From contig NZ_CP044549.1 of assembly GCF_009859475.1 (NCBI RefSeq), positions 434,001-498,000 on the forward strand: a DNA stretch of 64,000 nucleotides, given 5' to 3'. Below the pieces are notes generated by a model. That model saw only the letters and a program-made list of their open reading frames with translations. It made no database searches and was not told the origin of the DNA. This DNA is from Hydrogenophaga sp. BPS33 (GTDB lineage: Bacteria > Pseudomonadota > Gammaproteobacteria > Burkholderiales > Burkholderiaceae_C). The translations under genes and the position numbers were made by a program. Positions 51,088-59,780 of the stretch are shown here, piece after piece (the stretch's first letter is position 1; the number at the start of each line of letters is the position of its first letter).

Positions 51088-51555
51088 TTACGGCGTCGGC
51101 GCGCCGGGACCCGGAGCCGGTGCCGCGCCGTCGGACGGTGCCGCCGGGGCATCGGTGTCGGTGTCGGTGCTGGGGCGGTCCAGCTTCCAGCGGTGCAGCT
51201 TGCCGCCGTGGAATTCGGCGGTCACCGAGGAGTCGCCGTTGTCGCGCCAGCGATACACCTCGGGCTGGACGTTTTCTTCGGAGAGCCGTTCGCCCAGCGA
51301 GCGCGTCATCGCCATGACGTGCATCAGTGTGACGCCCGGCTTGAGCTTGGCGTTGAGCATCACGGCACTGTCCACATAGCCGATCGGGCGGTCGGACGCC
51401 CGTTTGAGCACGGTCATCACGCGGGTGAAGTGCAGCAGCAGCCACATCAGCAGGCCGCCGGCCACCGCCGCCATGCCCGGCCAGCCATAGGCGCGGTGGG
51501 CCATGTAGAGAAGACCGATGCCGGCCGCGAGGTAAAGAAGTCTCTGGAATTGCAT
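51088..51555 (-). CDS. small membrane protein of unknown function
   Basis: 155 residues. Two N-terminal hydrophobic helices (about 5-20 and 25-44) are followed by a hydrophilic domain (TVLKRASDRPIGYVDSAVMLNAKLKPGVTLMHVMAMTRSLGERL ... VYRWRDNGDSSVTAEFHGGKLHRWKLDRP) and a Pro/Ala/Asp-rich low-complexity tail. I do not recognise the family. It lies between radA and ilvE on the same strand. Confidence 0.72.
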   Translation of the reverse strand: MQFQRLLYLAAGIGLLYMAHRAYGWPGMAAVAGGLLMWLLLHFTRVMTVLKRASDRPIGYVDSAVMLNAKLKPGVTLMHVMAMTRSLGERLSEENVQPEVYRWRDNGDSSVTAEFHGGKLHRWKLDRPSTDTDTDAPAAPSDGAAPAPGPGAPTP

Positions 51556-51636
51556 GGGGTGATTGTCGTTGCAAGCCCATGCGAAGCCGTTGCGGCCAAT
51601 ACGGATGGGCGCGCAAGGGGTGCTTCAAGGGGTGCT

Positions 51637-53013
51637 TCAGGCCAGGCTGCGGGCCAGTTCCATCGCCTCTTCGATGCGGTCCACGCCGTGCACCGTCAGG
51701 CCTTCGAAGGCCTTGTCGTTCTTGCGCGGCAGGTTGGCCTTGGGGACCACGGCCACGCTGAAACCGAGCTTGGCCGCTTCCTTGAGCCGGTCCTGTCCGC
51801 GCGGCGCGGGCCGCACCTCACCAGCCAGGCCGACCTCGCCAAAGGCGAGAAAGCCCTTGGGCAGCGGCTTGCCGCGCAGGCTGGAGGTGATGGCCAGCAT
51901 GACCGCCAAGTCGGCCGCCGGTTCGCTGATGCGCACGCCGCCCACCGCGTTGACGAACACGTCCTGGTCCATGCAGGCCACGCCGGCGTGGCGGTGCAGC
52001 ACGGCCAGCAGCATGGCCAGGCGGTCGCGGTCCAGGCCCACGCTCAGGCGGCGCGGTGAGGGCCCGCCGCTGTCCACCAGCGCCTGGATTTCCACCAGCA
52101 TGGGCCGCGTGCCTTCCAGCGTCACCATCACGCAACTGCCGGGTACCGGCTCCGAATGCTGGGAGAGGAAAATCGCGCTCGGGTTGCTCACGCCCTTGAG
52201 GCCTTTCTCGGTCATGGCGAACACGCCGATCTCGTTGACCGCGCCAAAGCGGTTCTTGATGGCGCGGATCAGGCGAAAGCTGCTGTGCGTGTCGCCCTCG
52301 AAGTACAGCACCGTGTCCACCATGTGCTCCAGCACGCGCGGGCCGGCCAGCGCGCCTTCCTTGGTCACATGGCCCACCAGCACGATGGCCGTGCCGCTGG
52401 CCTTGGCCGCGCGCGTGAGGTGCGCCGCGCATTCGCGCACCTGGGCCACCGAGCCCGGCGCGGAGGTGAGCTGCTCGGAGTACACGGTCTGGATCGAGTC
52501 GATCACGGCGATCGTGGGTTTCGTCGCGTCGAGGGTGGCGAGGATCTTCTCGAGCTGGATCTCGGCCAGCACGCTGACCTGAGAGCCGTCCAGCCCGAGC
52601 CGGCGCGAGCGCAAGGCCACCTGCGCGCCGCTTTCTTCGCCTGTCACATAAAGCGTTTTCAGGCCGGCGCGCTGCAGCGAATCCAGCGCCTGCAGCAGCA
52701 AGGTGGATTTGCCGATGCCCGGGTCGCCGCCGATCAACACCACGCCGCCTTCGACGATGCCGCCGCCGAGCACGCGGTCGAGCTCGTCGTGTCCGGTGGG
52801 CGTGCGCTGCACGTCGGTGGCTTCGATGTCGGCCAGCGTGGTCACTTCCGCCGTCTTGGCCAGGGCGGCAAACCGGTTTTTCGAGGGCGCGGCAGACTCC
52901 GCGACCGATTCGATCAGCGTGTTCCACGCATTGCAGTGCGGGCACTTGCCCAGCCACTTGGGGCTGCTGCCGCCGCACTCGCTGCAGATGTATTGGGTTT
53001 TGTCTTTGGCCAT
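51637..53013 (-). CDS. radA: DNA repair protein RadA/Sms
   Basis: 458 residues. The N-terminal C4 zinc finger is CSECGGSSPKWLGKCPHC. The RecA-like core has Walker A GGDPGIGKST, AVIDSIQTVYSEQL and the RadA-specific KNRFG motif (IKNRFGAVNEIGVFAM). A Lon-like C-terminal domain follows. RadA drives branch migration in recombination. Start at 53013 (MAKDKTQYICSECGG) is the family start. Confidence 0.96.
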   Translation of the reverse strand: MAKDKTQYICSECGGSSPKWLGKCPHCNAWNTLIESVAESAAPSKNRFAALAKTAEVTTLADIEATDVQRTPTGHDELDRVLGGGIVEGGVVLIGGDPGIGKSTLLLQALDSLQRAGLKTLYVTGEESGAQVALRSRRLGLDGSQVSVLAEIQLEKILATLDATKPTIAVIDSIQTVYSEQLTSAPGSVAQVRECAAHLTRAAKASGTAIVLVGHVTKEGALAGPRVLEHMVDTVLYFEGDTHSSFRLIRAIKNRFGAVNEIGVFAMTEKGLKGVSNPSAIFLSQHSEPVPGSCVMVTLEGTRPMLVEIQALVDSGGPSPRRLSVGLDRDRLAMLLAVLHRHAGVACMDQDVFVNAVGGVRISEPAADLAVMLAITSSLRGKPLPKGFLAFGEVGLAGEVRPAPRGQDRLKEAAKLGFSVAVVPKANLPRKNDKAFEGLTVHGVDRIEEAMELARSLA

Positions 53014-53041
53014 GGTGCCGGGCAATATAGTCGACGCCTCC

Positions 53042-54142
53042 ATGCCACGTTCTTCCGACAACGCCGCCGCCCTGCAGGTGCTGCCGCCTTCCGCGCAGCC
53101 CTTGTCGCCCGCCGCGCGCGCCTACAACCTGCAGCTCGCCCGCATCGACAAGCTCAAGAGCCAGCTCGCCGAGCTGGAGGCGCTGGCGCAACGGCACCGC
53201 GCCGAGCGCCACGCGGCCTTGGAGCCGCTGCGCCGCCAGCTGGCGCGAGAGCGGCACCGGTTGGTGCTGGCGCTGGACGGGCATCTGCAGGGCAAGCTGC
53301 TCAGCCGCGTGCAGGCCGACACCGCGCGCACCGTGCTGTGCCGTCTGGCACGGACCCTGGCCGAAGCGGGCGATGACGCGATGCGCGACCTGCACGACCG
53401 CCACAGCCCGCGCACGCTGGCGCAAAGCCAGCAGGCCGAGGCGGACGCCTTGCGCGAGAAATGGACGGCGGTGCTGGGCGAGCCTCTGGAAGACGACGAC
53501 CCCAGCTGGAGCGCCGAGCAACTGCTGCGCGCCGGCATGGCGCGCTGGCGCCGCGCGCAGGAAGAAGCGCAGGAGCGTCGGCGCGAAGCCGCGCAGGCCC
53601 GGCGCGCGCGCAAGAAGCCCGGTGCCGCGCAGTTGCAGGATCAGGCCGAGCGCCACGACGCCGACACCTTGCTGCGCCGCCTGTTCCGCCAGCTCGCCAG
53701 CGCCCTGCACCCGGACCGCGAAAGCGACCCGCAGGCGCGCCTGCGCAAGACCGCGCTCATGAGCGAGGCCAACGCCGCCTACGAAAAGCGCGACCTGGTG
53801 GCGCTGCTGCAGATCCAGGCCCGGGCCGAGCTGGCCGACCCGCAGGCGGTGCATGCGCTGTCGGACGAACGCCTGGCTTCGCTTACGCGGCTGCTCAAGG
53901 CCCAGGTGGCCGACCTGGAGCGCGAGCGCGCCGCGCGCCAGAACGCGCTGGCCGACGAATTCGAATTGCCCGACGGCATGTCACCCAACGCCAACAGCTT
54001 GCTGCAAGTGCGGATCGACCAGACCCGCGCGCTGGACGCCGCCGTGGCGCGGCTCGCCGATGACTTGGCCCAGGCCGCGGACCCGGCGCGCCTCAAGCGC
54101 TGGCTCAACGCGCTGCGCGATCAGTTCCGCGCAAACCCCTGA
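53042..54142 (+). CDS. J-domain-like protein with coiled coil
   Basis: 366 residues. Long charged helices rich in Ala, Arg and Leu (30-110, 125-205) are followed by a J-domain-like segment with the HPD tripeptide at 223-225 (LFRQLASALHPDRESDPQARLRKTALMSEANAAYEKRDLVALLQ). It is very GC-rich. J domains stimulate DnaK ATPase, so this could be a specialised co-chaperone; its client is unknown. It is divergent from radA with only 28 bases between starts, and overlaps the convergent oxygenase gene by 22 bases at its 3' end. Confidence 0.75.
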   Translation: MPRSSDNAAALQVLPPSAQPLSPAARAYNLQLARIDKLKSQLAELEALAQRHRAERHAALEPLRRQLARERHRLVLALDGHLQGKLLSRVQADTARTVLCRLARTLAEAGDDAMRDLHDRHSPRTLAQSQQAEADALREKWTAVLGEPLEDDDPSWSAEQLLRAGMARWRRAQEEAQERRREAAQARRARKKPGAAQLQDQAERHDADTLLRRLFRQLASALHPDRESDPQARLRKTALMSEANAAYEKRDLVALLQIQARAELADPQAVHALSDERLASLTRLLKAQVADLERERAARQNALADEFELPDGMSPNANSLLQVRIDQTRALDAAVARLADDLAQAADPARLKRWLNALRDQFRANP

Positions 54143-55170
54143 ACCAGATCGCGCGTCAGCTCGGCCGCCGATACCTCGCGGCAGCCGCTGGCGTTCTGCC
54201 CCGACCACAGCGGTGAGAAGTCGCCGCTGCCCTTGGCTTCCCAGTGCGCGCGCAGCGGCGCCATGGCGGCGGTGGCCAGCGGAAAGGCCGGGGCCACCGG
54301 GTTCATCGGGCCGAGCTCGCGCATCACGCGGTTGACGATGCCGCGCGCCGGGCGGCCGGTGAAGAGGTGCGTGAGGGCTGTGTGGTGCGCCGCCTCGCTC
54401 TGCAGCGCCGCGCGGTGGATCGCGCTCGTGGTGGCCTCCGTGCAGCACAGGTAGGCGGTGCCCACCTGCACGCCCGAGGCGCCCAGCGCCAGCGCGGCCG
54501 CCACGCCGGTGGCATCGGCGATGCCGCCGGCCGCGATCACCGGCACATCCACCGCCGCCACGATCTGCGGCAGCAGCGCGAAGGTGCCGCTTTGCGTGGT
54601 GAGGTCGTCCGACAGGAACATGCCGCGGTGCCCGCCGGCCTCCAGGCCCTGGGCGATGATGGCGTCCGCCCCGAACGCTTCCAGCCAGCGCGCTTCCTCC
54701 ACCGTGGTGGCCGACGACAGCACCACGCTGCCCCAGCTCTTCACACGGTCCAGCAGGTCCAGGTCGGGCAGGCCGAAATGGAAGCTCACGACCTTGGGTT
54801 TGAAGCGCTCCAGGATGTCGGCCGCTGCACGGTTGAAGGGCACGCGGCCCGCGCCGGGCGGCACGCTGTCGATGTCCAGCCCGGCCTCGTGGTAGTAGGC
54901 CTGCAGCCAGGCGCGCCAGGCCGCTTCGCGCGCCTCGTCCGGCTCGGGCGGCACGTGGCAGAAGAAATTGACGTTGAACGGCCGCGTGGTGCCGGCGGCC
55001 AGGGTTTCGAGTTCGCGCCCCAGCGCCTCGGGCGAGAGCATGGCGCAAGGCAGGGAGCCCAGCGCGCCCGCGTTGCTCACCGGCACCGCCAGCGCGGCAC
55101 CCTGCACACCCGCCATGGGCGCCTGTATCAAGGGATGTTCGGTGCCCAGCAGGTCGGTGAGTGCGTTCAT
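54121..55170 (-). CDS. nitronate monooxygenase-like flavoenzyme
   Basis: 349 residues of the NMO/2-nitropropane dioxygenase TIM-barrel family. PLIQAPMAGVQGAALAVPVSNAGALGSLP (FMN loop), FNVNFFCH, AIIAQGLEAGGHRGMF (catalytic His) and VPVIAAGGIADATGVAAALALGASGVQVGTAYL (phosphate-binding loop) are clear. It detoxifies alkyl nitronates in characterised members. It is divergent from hpaR with the palindromic operator between them, so HpaR might also affect it. Confidence 0.85.
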   Translation of the reverse strand: MNALTDLLGTEHPLIQAPMAGVQGAALAVPVSNAGALGSLPCAMLSPEALGRELETLAAGTTRPFNVNFFCHVPPEPDEAREAAWRAWLQAYYHEAGLDIDSVPPGAGRVPFNRAAADILERFKPKVVSFHFGLPDLDLLDRVKSWGSVVLSSATTVEEARWLEAFGADAIIAQGLEAGGHRGMFLSDDLTTQSGTFALLPQIVAAVDVPVIAAGGIADATGVAAALALGASGVQVGTAYLCCTEATTSAIHRAALQSEAAHHTALTHLFTGRPARGIVNRVMRELGPMNPVAPAFPLATAAMAPLRAHWEAKGSGDFSPLWSGQNASGCREVSAAELTRDLVQGFARN

Positions 55171-55230
55171 GCGCGCCATTCTCACCGCAGATCGCACCGG
55201 GTAAACCAGGAAAGTGTTTCCAAAAAATTC

Positions 55231-55246
55231 ATTTAACATGTTAAAT
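55231..55246. promoter_or_regulatory. perfect 16-bp palindrome, candidate HpaR operator
   Basis: ATTTAACATGTTAAAT is a perfect inverted repeat ending 2 bases before the hpaR ATG, in an AT-rich patch inside very GC-rich DNA. Size and symmetry fit a MarR-family dimer site. Binding would block initiation of the hpa operon and give autoregulation. No Shine-Dalgarno sequence fits between it and the hpaR start. Confidence 0.75.
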
Positions 55247-55248
55247 AA

Positions 55249-55749
55249 ATGAGCGACGACACCCCCTTCATTCACCGCAACCTGCCGCGTCTGCTGCTCG
55301 AAGCCCGCGAGGCCGTGATGCTGCACACCCGACCCAGCCTGCGCGAGCATGGGCTGTCGGACCAGCAGTGGCGGGTGCTGCGCGTGCTGGGCGAACACGC
55401 GCACGTGCCCGGTGGTGTGGAAACCGGGCGCGTGGCGCGCGAAGCCTTCCTGCTGGGCCCCAGTCTCACCGGCGTGCTCACCCGCATGGAGCGCGACGGC
55501 CTGATCTCGCGCAGCCGTTGCGAGCAGGACGCGCGGCGCACCGTGGTGCGTGCGACGCCGGCGGGGTTGAAGCGGGTGAAAAGCCTGTCCAACACCATCG
55601 AGGCGCACTACGCCTGGATGGAGCAACGCCTGGGCAAGGACCGCCTGGCGCAGCTCTATGTCTTGCTCGACGAGGTGATCGCGCTGGAAGCGCCCGCTGG
55701 TGCCGACGACGAAGACGTCGACGAAGACATCGAGGAAGACCCTGCATGA
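55249..55749 (+). CDS. hpaR: MarR-family repressor of homoprotocatechuate degradation
   Basis: 166 residues. The winged-helix MarR fold runs from about 10 to 145 (LSDQQWRVLRVLGEH ... TGRVAREAFLLGPSLTGVLTRMERDGLISRSRCEQDARRTVVRATPAGLKRV). FIHRNLPRLLLEAREAVM at the N-terminus is typical of HpaR. The C-terminus is strongly acidic (ADDEDVDEDIEED). It is the first gene of the hpa operon and overlaps hpaG1 by 4 bases. The inducer in known systems is 4-hydroxyphenylacetate or homoprotocatechuate. Confidence 0.88.
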   Translation: MSDDTPFIHRNLPRLLLEAREAVMLHTRPSLREHGLSDQQWRVLRVLGEHAHVPGGVETGRVAREAFLLGPSLTGVLTRMERDGLISRSRCEQDARRTVVRATPAGLKRVKSLSNTIEAHYAWMEQRLGKDRLAQLYVLLDEVIALEAPAGADDEDVDEDIEEDPA

Positions 55750-56396
55750 ACACAACGCCCTGGGTGCCCGTGGGCACCGTCTACGGCACGCTGCTCAATT
55801 TCCAGCGCGAGCTCGCGCTGTGGGCGCCGCGCATGAACGAGGCGCCCTACAAGGCCGCGCCCCAGGCGCCGGTGCTCTACGTGAAGACCGCCAACACCTT
55901 CACCCCGAACGGCCAGGCCATTGCCTTGCCTGCCGGGCCGGCGGTGCAGGTGGCGGCCTCGCTGGGGCTGGTAATGGGCGAGGACGGTGTGGTCGGCGCG
56001 GCCCTGTTCAACGACGTGGCCATCGCCCACGAGAGCTACTACCGGCCGCCGGTGAAGATGCGCTGCGTCGACGGCTTCCTGGGCGTGGGCCCCGCCTGCG
56101 TGCCACTGGTGCGGGTCGGCGGCATGGTCGGCCTGGCGGGCTTGCAGATGGAATTGCACATCAACGGCGTGCACCGGCAGACCACGTCGCTGGTCGAGAT
56201 GGTGCGCGATGCGGCGACCCTGTTGGCCACGGTCAATGGGTTCATGGCGCTGCGCCCCGGTGACGTGCTCATGCTCGGCACCGATTGCCTGCCCGATGGC
56301 ACCCGCCCTCTGGTGCATGCGGGCGACACAGTGGAGATTTCCGCCGCGGGGTTCGTGCCCGCGCGCCATGCTTTCGTGAAGGAGGAGGTCGCATGA
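55746..56396 (+). CDS. hpaG1: HpaG N-terminal subunit homologue (FAH family)
   Basis: 216 residues of the fumarylacetoacetase-type fold. VPVGTVYGTLLNFQRELALWAPRMNEAPYKAAPQAPVLYVKTANTFTPNGQAI is the characteristic start of HpaG N-terminal halves, and MLGTDCLPDGTRPLVHAGDTVEISAAGF the end. In E. coli, HpaG is one bifunctional protein that decarboxylates and isomerises 5-oxo-pent-3-ene-1,2,5-tricarboxylate; here the two halves are separate genes. Coupled to hpaR (ATGA) and hpaG2 (ATGA). Confidence 0.88.
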   Translation: MNTTPWVPVGTVYGTLLNFQRELALWAPRMNEAPYKAAPQAPVLYVKTANTFTPNGQAIALPAGPAVQVAASLGLVMGEDGVVGAALFNDVAIAHESYYRPPVKMRCVDGFLGVGPACVPLVRVGGMVGLAGLQMELHINGVHRQTTSLVEMVRDAATLLATVNGFMALRPGDVLMLGTDCLPDGTRPLVHAGDTVEISAAGFVPARHAFVKEEVA

Positions 56397-57166
56397 AGCG
56401 CGCCCGCATCGCCTGGTCGGGCGCGGTCCACGACGCCATCGAGCGCGAGGGCCAACTCGAGCTGCTGACACCAGCGTTCGCCGGCCGCCGCCTGGCGTTC
56501 GAGGAGGTGGTGTGGCTGCCGCCGCTGCCACCGTTGTCGCCACAGCGCCCGCGCACCGTGTTGGCGCTGGGCCTGAACTACGCCGACCACGCCAAGGAAC
56601 TCGCGTTCAAGGCGCCGGAGGAACCTCTGGTTTTCGTGAAAGGCGAGGCTTCGTTCATCGGCCACCGGGGCCTCACGCTGCGCCCGCCCAGCGTGGCGTT
56701 CATGCACTACGAATGCGAACTTGCGGTGGTCATCGGCCGCACGGCGCGCCGCGTGCACAAGGACGATGCGCTGAACTTCGTGGGCGGCTACACCGTGGCC
56801 AACGACTACGTCGTGCGCGACTACCTGGAAAACTGGTACCGCCCCAACCTGCGCGCGAAGAACCGCGATACCTGCACGCCCATCGGGCCGTGGCGGGTGG
56901 ACGCCGCCGACGTGCCCGATCCCATGAACCTCGCACTGCAGACCACGGTCAACGGCAAGCTCACTCAGCAAGGCAGCACGCGCGACATGATCTTCGACGT
57001 GCCCACGCTCATCGAATACTTCAGCGCCTTCATGACCTTGCAGCCGGGCGACGTGATCCTCACCGGCACGCCCGACGGCGTGGTCGATTGCCAGCCGGGC
57101 GACGTGGTCGTCACGTCCATCGAAGGCATTGGCGATCTCGTCAACACCATCACCCAACACCCCTGA
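56393..57166 (+). CDS. hpaG2: HpaG C-terminal subunit homologue, isomerase/decarboxylase
   Basis: 257 residues, FAH family. GLNYADHAKELAFKAPEEPLVFVKGEASFIGH and FMHYECELAVVIGRTARRV carry the metal-binding Glu residues (YECE). VANDYVVRDYLENWYRPNLRAKNRDTCTPIGPW and ILTGTPDGVVDCQPGDVV complete the active site. It is the catalytic half for decarboxylation in the homoprotocatechuate meta pathway. A strong GGAGGAGG ribosome site precedes the start. Confidence 0.9.
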   Translation: MKRARIAWSGAVHDAIEREGQLELLTPAFAGRRLAFEEVVWLPPLPPLSPQRPRTVLALGLNYADHAKELAFKAPEEPLVFVKGEASFIGHRGLTLRPPSVAFMHYECELAVVIGRTARRVHKDDALNFVGGYTVANDYVVRDYLENWYRPNLRAKNRDTCTPIGPWRVDAADVPDPMNLALQTTVNGKLTQQGSTRDMIFDVPTLIEYFSAFMTLQPGDVILTGTPDGVVDCQPGDVVVTSIEGIGDLVNTITQHP

Positions 57167-57171
57167 ACCGC

Positions 57172-58647
57172 ATGACCACCACGATCCAGCACCTCATCAA
57201 CGGCCAGTCCGTCGCCGGTGGCCCCACCTTCGAGACCGTCAACCCTGCGACGCAGGAGGTGCTGGCCGAAGTGGTGGCCGGTGGCCAGGATGAAATCAAT
57301 GCCGCCGTGCAGGCCGCGAAGGACGCGTTCCCCCAGTGGGCTGGCCGCCCCGCCACGGAGCGAGCGGCGATCATGCGCAAGCTCGGCGAGCTGATCACCC
57401 AACATGTGCCGGAGCTCTCGCGCACCGAGACGGATGACACCGGCCAGGTCATTGCCCAGACGGGCAAGCAGCTCGTGCCGCGCGCGGCCGACAACTTCCA
57501 CTACTTCGCCGAGATGTGCACGCGGGTGGACGGCCACACCTATCCCACGCCCACGCACCTGAACTACACCTTGTTCCACCCCGTGGGTGTGTGCGCGCTC
57601 ATCAGCCCGTGGAACGTGCCTTTCATGACGGCCACCTGGAAGACCGCGCCCTGCCTGGCGTTCGGCAACACGGCGGTATTGAAGATGAGCGAGCTCTCGC
57701 CCATGAGCGCCGCGCGCCTGGGCGAGCTGGCGCTGGCGGCCGGCGTTCCGCCGGGCGTGCTCAACATCGTGCACGGCTACGGCAAGGAGGCGGGCGAGCC
57801 TCTGTGCGCGCACCCGGACGTGCGTGCGATCTCGTTCACCGGTTCCACCGCCACGGGAAACCGCATTGCCAAGAGCGCGGGGCTCAAGAAGTTCAGCATG
57901 GAGCTGGGTGGAAAAAGTCCATTCGTGATCTTCGACGATGCCGACCTGGACCGTGCGCTCGACGCGGCCGTGTTCATGATTTTCAGCAACAACGGCGAGC
58001 GCTGCACGGCGGGCAGCCGCATCCTGGTGCAGCAGAACATCTACGCGGACTTCGTGCAGAAGTTCACCGAGCGCGCGAAGAAGATCGTCGTGGGCGATCC
58101 TCAAGACGAGAAGACCATCGTCGGCCCGATGATCAGCCCGGCACACCTGGCCAAGGTGCGCAGCTACATCGAGCTGGGTCCGAAGGAGGGGGCCACGATG
58201 TTGTGCGGCGGGCTGGACCGTCCGGGTTACGCGCCAGAGCTCCCAGGCCGCATGCAGAAGGGGAATTTCGTCTGGCCGACCGTCTTTGCCGACGTGGACA
58301 ACCGAATGAAAATTGCCCAGGACGAGATCTTCGGGCCCGTCGCCTGCCTGATTCCTTTCAAGGATGAAGCCCACGCGATCGAGCTGGCCAACGACATCCA
58401 GTACGGCCTCTCCAGCTATGTGTGGACCGAGAACCTGGGCCGCGCACACCGGGTGGCGGCGGCGGTGGAGGCGGGCATGTGTTTCGTGAATTCGCAGAAC
58501 GTGCGGGACCTGCGGCAGCCCTTTGGCGGCACCAAGGCCAGCGGTACTGGACGCGAGGGTGGCACCTGGAGCTATGAGGTGTTTCTGGAGCCCAAGAACG
58601 TAGCGGTGTCTCTGGGTTCGCACCACATTCCGCATTGGGGTGTTTGA
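57172..58647 (+). CDS. hpaE: 5-carboxymethyl-2-hydroxymuconate semialdehyde dehydrogenase
   Basis: 491 residues, aldehyde dehydrogenase family. The oxyanion Asn is in SPWNVPFMTATWKTAPCLAFGN, the general-base Glu in SMELGGKSPFVI, and the catalytic Cys in NNGERCTAGSRI. The C-terminal FGGTKASGTGREGGTWSYEVFLEPKNV is typical of HpaE. It oxidises the ring-cleavage product of HpaD using NAD. It starts 5 bases after hpaG2. Confidence 0.93.
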   Translation: MTTTIQHLINGQSVAGGPTFETVNPATQEVLAEVVAGGQDEINAAVQAAKDAFPQWAGRPATERAAIMRKLGELITQHVPELSRTETDDTGQVIAQTGKQLVPRAADNFHYFAEMCTRVDGHTYPTPTHLNYTLFHPVGVCALISPWNVPFMTATWKTAPCLAFGNTAVLKMSELSPMSAARLGELALAAGVPPGVLNIVHGYGKEAGEPLCAHPDVRAISFTGSTATGNRIAKSAGLKKFSMELGGKSPFVIFDDADLDRALDAAVFMIFSNNGERCTAGSRILVQQNIYADFVQKFTERAKKIVVGDPQDEKTIVGPMISPAHLAKVRSYIELGPKEGATMLCGGLDRPGYAPELPGRMQKGNFVWPTVFADVDNRMKIAQDEIFGPVACLIPFKDEAHAIELANDIQYGLSSYVWTENLGRAHRVAAAVEAGMCFVNSQNVRDLRQPFGGTKASGTGREGGTWSYEVFLEPKNVAVSLGSHHIPHWGV

Positions 58648-58673
58648 AATGCTTTCACGCTCATGGGTTGACG

Positions 58674-58777
58674 GGATCGGATGGGCAGGGTGCTCTGCTC
58701 CGCGGGTGTCCCCCGGACCGGCTGCGCCGGTCCTCCTCCTTTACCCCGCTGCGCAGAACACCCTGCCCATCCGATCC
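58674..58777. repeat. large palindromic intergenic repeat between hpaE and hpaD
   Basis: Perfect 19-base arms GGATCGGATGGGCAGGGTG (58674-58692) and its complement (58759-58777) flank a 66-base loop. Pairing continues imperfectly inward for about 14 bases, and a separate hairpin GGACCGG/CCGGTCC sits at 58715-58733. The element fills most of the 183-base gap and has no coding potential. It looks like a REP/BIME-type element. Confidence 0.8.
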
Positions 58778-58830
58778 GAAGCAGCGCGGACGGCCCACGG
58801 AGCGAGCGAAAACAAACACAGGGGAGAAGC

Positions 58831-59754
58831 ATGGGCAAACTAGCACTGGTCGCCAAGATCACCCACGTTCCTTCGATGTACCTCAGCGAACTCGACGGAC
58901 CCCGCAAAGGCACGAGGCAGGATGCCATCGACGGCCACCACGAGATCAGCCGCCGCTGCCGCGAACTCGGCGTCGACACCATCGTCGTGTTCGATACCCA
59001 CTGGCTCGTCAACGCCAGCTACCACCTCAACTGCGCGCCCCACTTCAAAGGCACCTACACCAGCAACGAGTTGCCGCACTTCATCAGCAACATGCCGTTC
59101 GAGATTCCGGGCAACCCGGTGCTTGGCAAGCTGCTGGCCGAGGTGTGCAACCAGCACGGCGTGGAAACCCTGGCGCACGACGCCACCACCCTCGGTCCCG
59201 AGTACGGCACCCTCGTGCCCATGCGCTACATGAACGCCGACCGGCACTTCAAGGCCATTTCGGTCTCGGCCTTGTGCCAGGCGCACTACCTCAACGACAG
59301 CGCGCGCCTGGGCTGGGCCATGCGCAAAGCCGTCGAAGACCACTACGACGGCACCGTCGCCTTCTTCGCCAGCGGCTCGCTCAGCCACCGCTTCGCGCAG
59401 AACGGCCTCGCGCCCGACTACGCCTTCAAGATCTGGTCGCCCTTCCTCGAAACCCTGGACCGCCGCGTGGTGCAGATGTGGGAGCAGGGCGAGTGGAAAG
59501 CCTTCTGCGAGATGCTGCCCGAGTACGCCGCCAAGGGCCACGGCGAAGGCTTCATGCACGACACCGCCATGATGCTCGGCGCGCTCGGCTGGAGCGATTA
59601 CGACGGCAAGGCCGAAGTGATCACACCGTACTTCGGCGCGTCCGGCACGGGCCAGATCAACGCCATCTTTCCGGTGACGCCCCAGAGCGGCGAGGCCATT
59701 CCCGCGGCGCAGGCCTCGGCGGCCAAGGGCTATCAGGCCGTCTCGCGTCTTTGA
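58831..59754 (+). CDS. hpaD: 3,4-dihydroxyphenylacetate 2,3-dioxygenase
   Basis: 307 residues, class III (LigB-type) extradiol dioxygenase. MGKLALVAKITHVPSMYLSELDG with a His near 12, TIVVFDTHWLVNASYHLNCAPHF, PEYGTLVPMRYMNAD and ASGSLSHRFAQNG contain the iron ligands and acid/base His. It cleaves homoprotocatechuate to 5-carboxymethyl-2-hydroxymuconate semialdehyde. A GGGGAGAAGC ribosome site decides the start. Confidence 0.94.
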   Translation: MGKLALVAKITHVPSMYLSELDGPRKGTRQDAIDGHHEISRRCRELGVDTIVVFDTHWLVNASYHLNCAPHFKGTYTSNELPHFISNMPFEIPGNPVLGKLLAEVCNQHGVETLAHDATTLGPEYGTLVPMRYMNADRHFKAISVSALCQAHYLNDSARLGWAMRKAVEDHYDGTVAFFASGSLSHRFAQNGLAPDYAFKIWSPFLETLDRRVVQMWEQGEWKAFCEMLPEYAAKGHGEGFMHDTAMMLGALGWSDYDGKAEVITPYFGASGTGQINAIFPVTPQSGEAIPAAQASAAKGYQAVSRL

Positions 59755-59780
59755 ATTGCGCCTCTGAAGAAAAACCGACC

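Noticed and set aside
51818-53854. Leftward open frame of over 600 codons across radA and the J-domain gene
   Set aside because: Different frame from radA, no recognisable motif, Arg/Gly/Ala-rich composition typical of shadow frames.
55231-55246. Palindrome ahead of hpaR as a terminator
   Set aside because: It is AT-rich, has no loop or T-run and lies in a divergent promoter region, so an operator is the better reading.
56965-58635. Leftward open frame opposite hpaE
   Set aside because: HpaE on the other strand has all aldehyde dehydrogenase motifs; the antisense frame is His/Arg-rich and motif-free.
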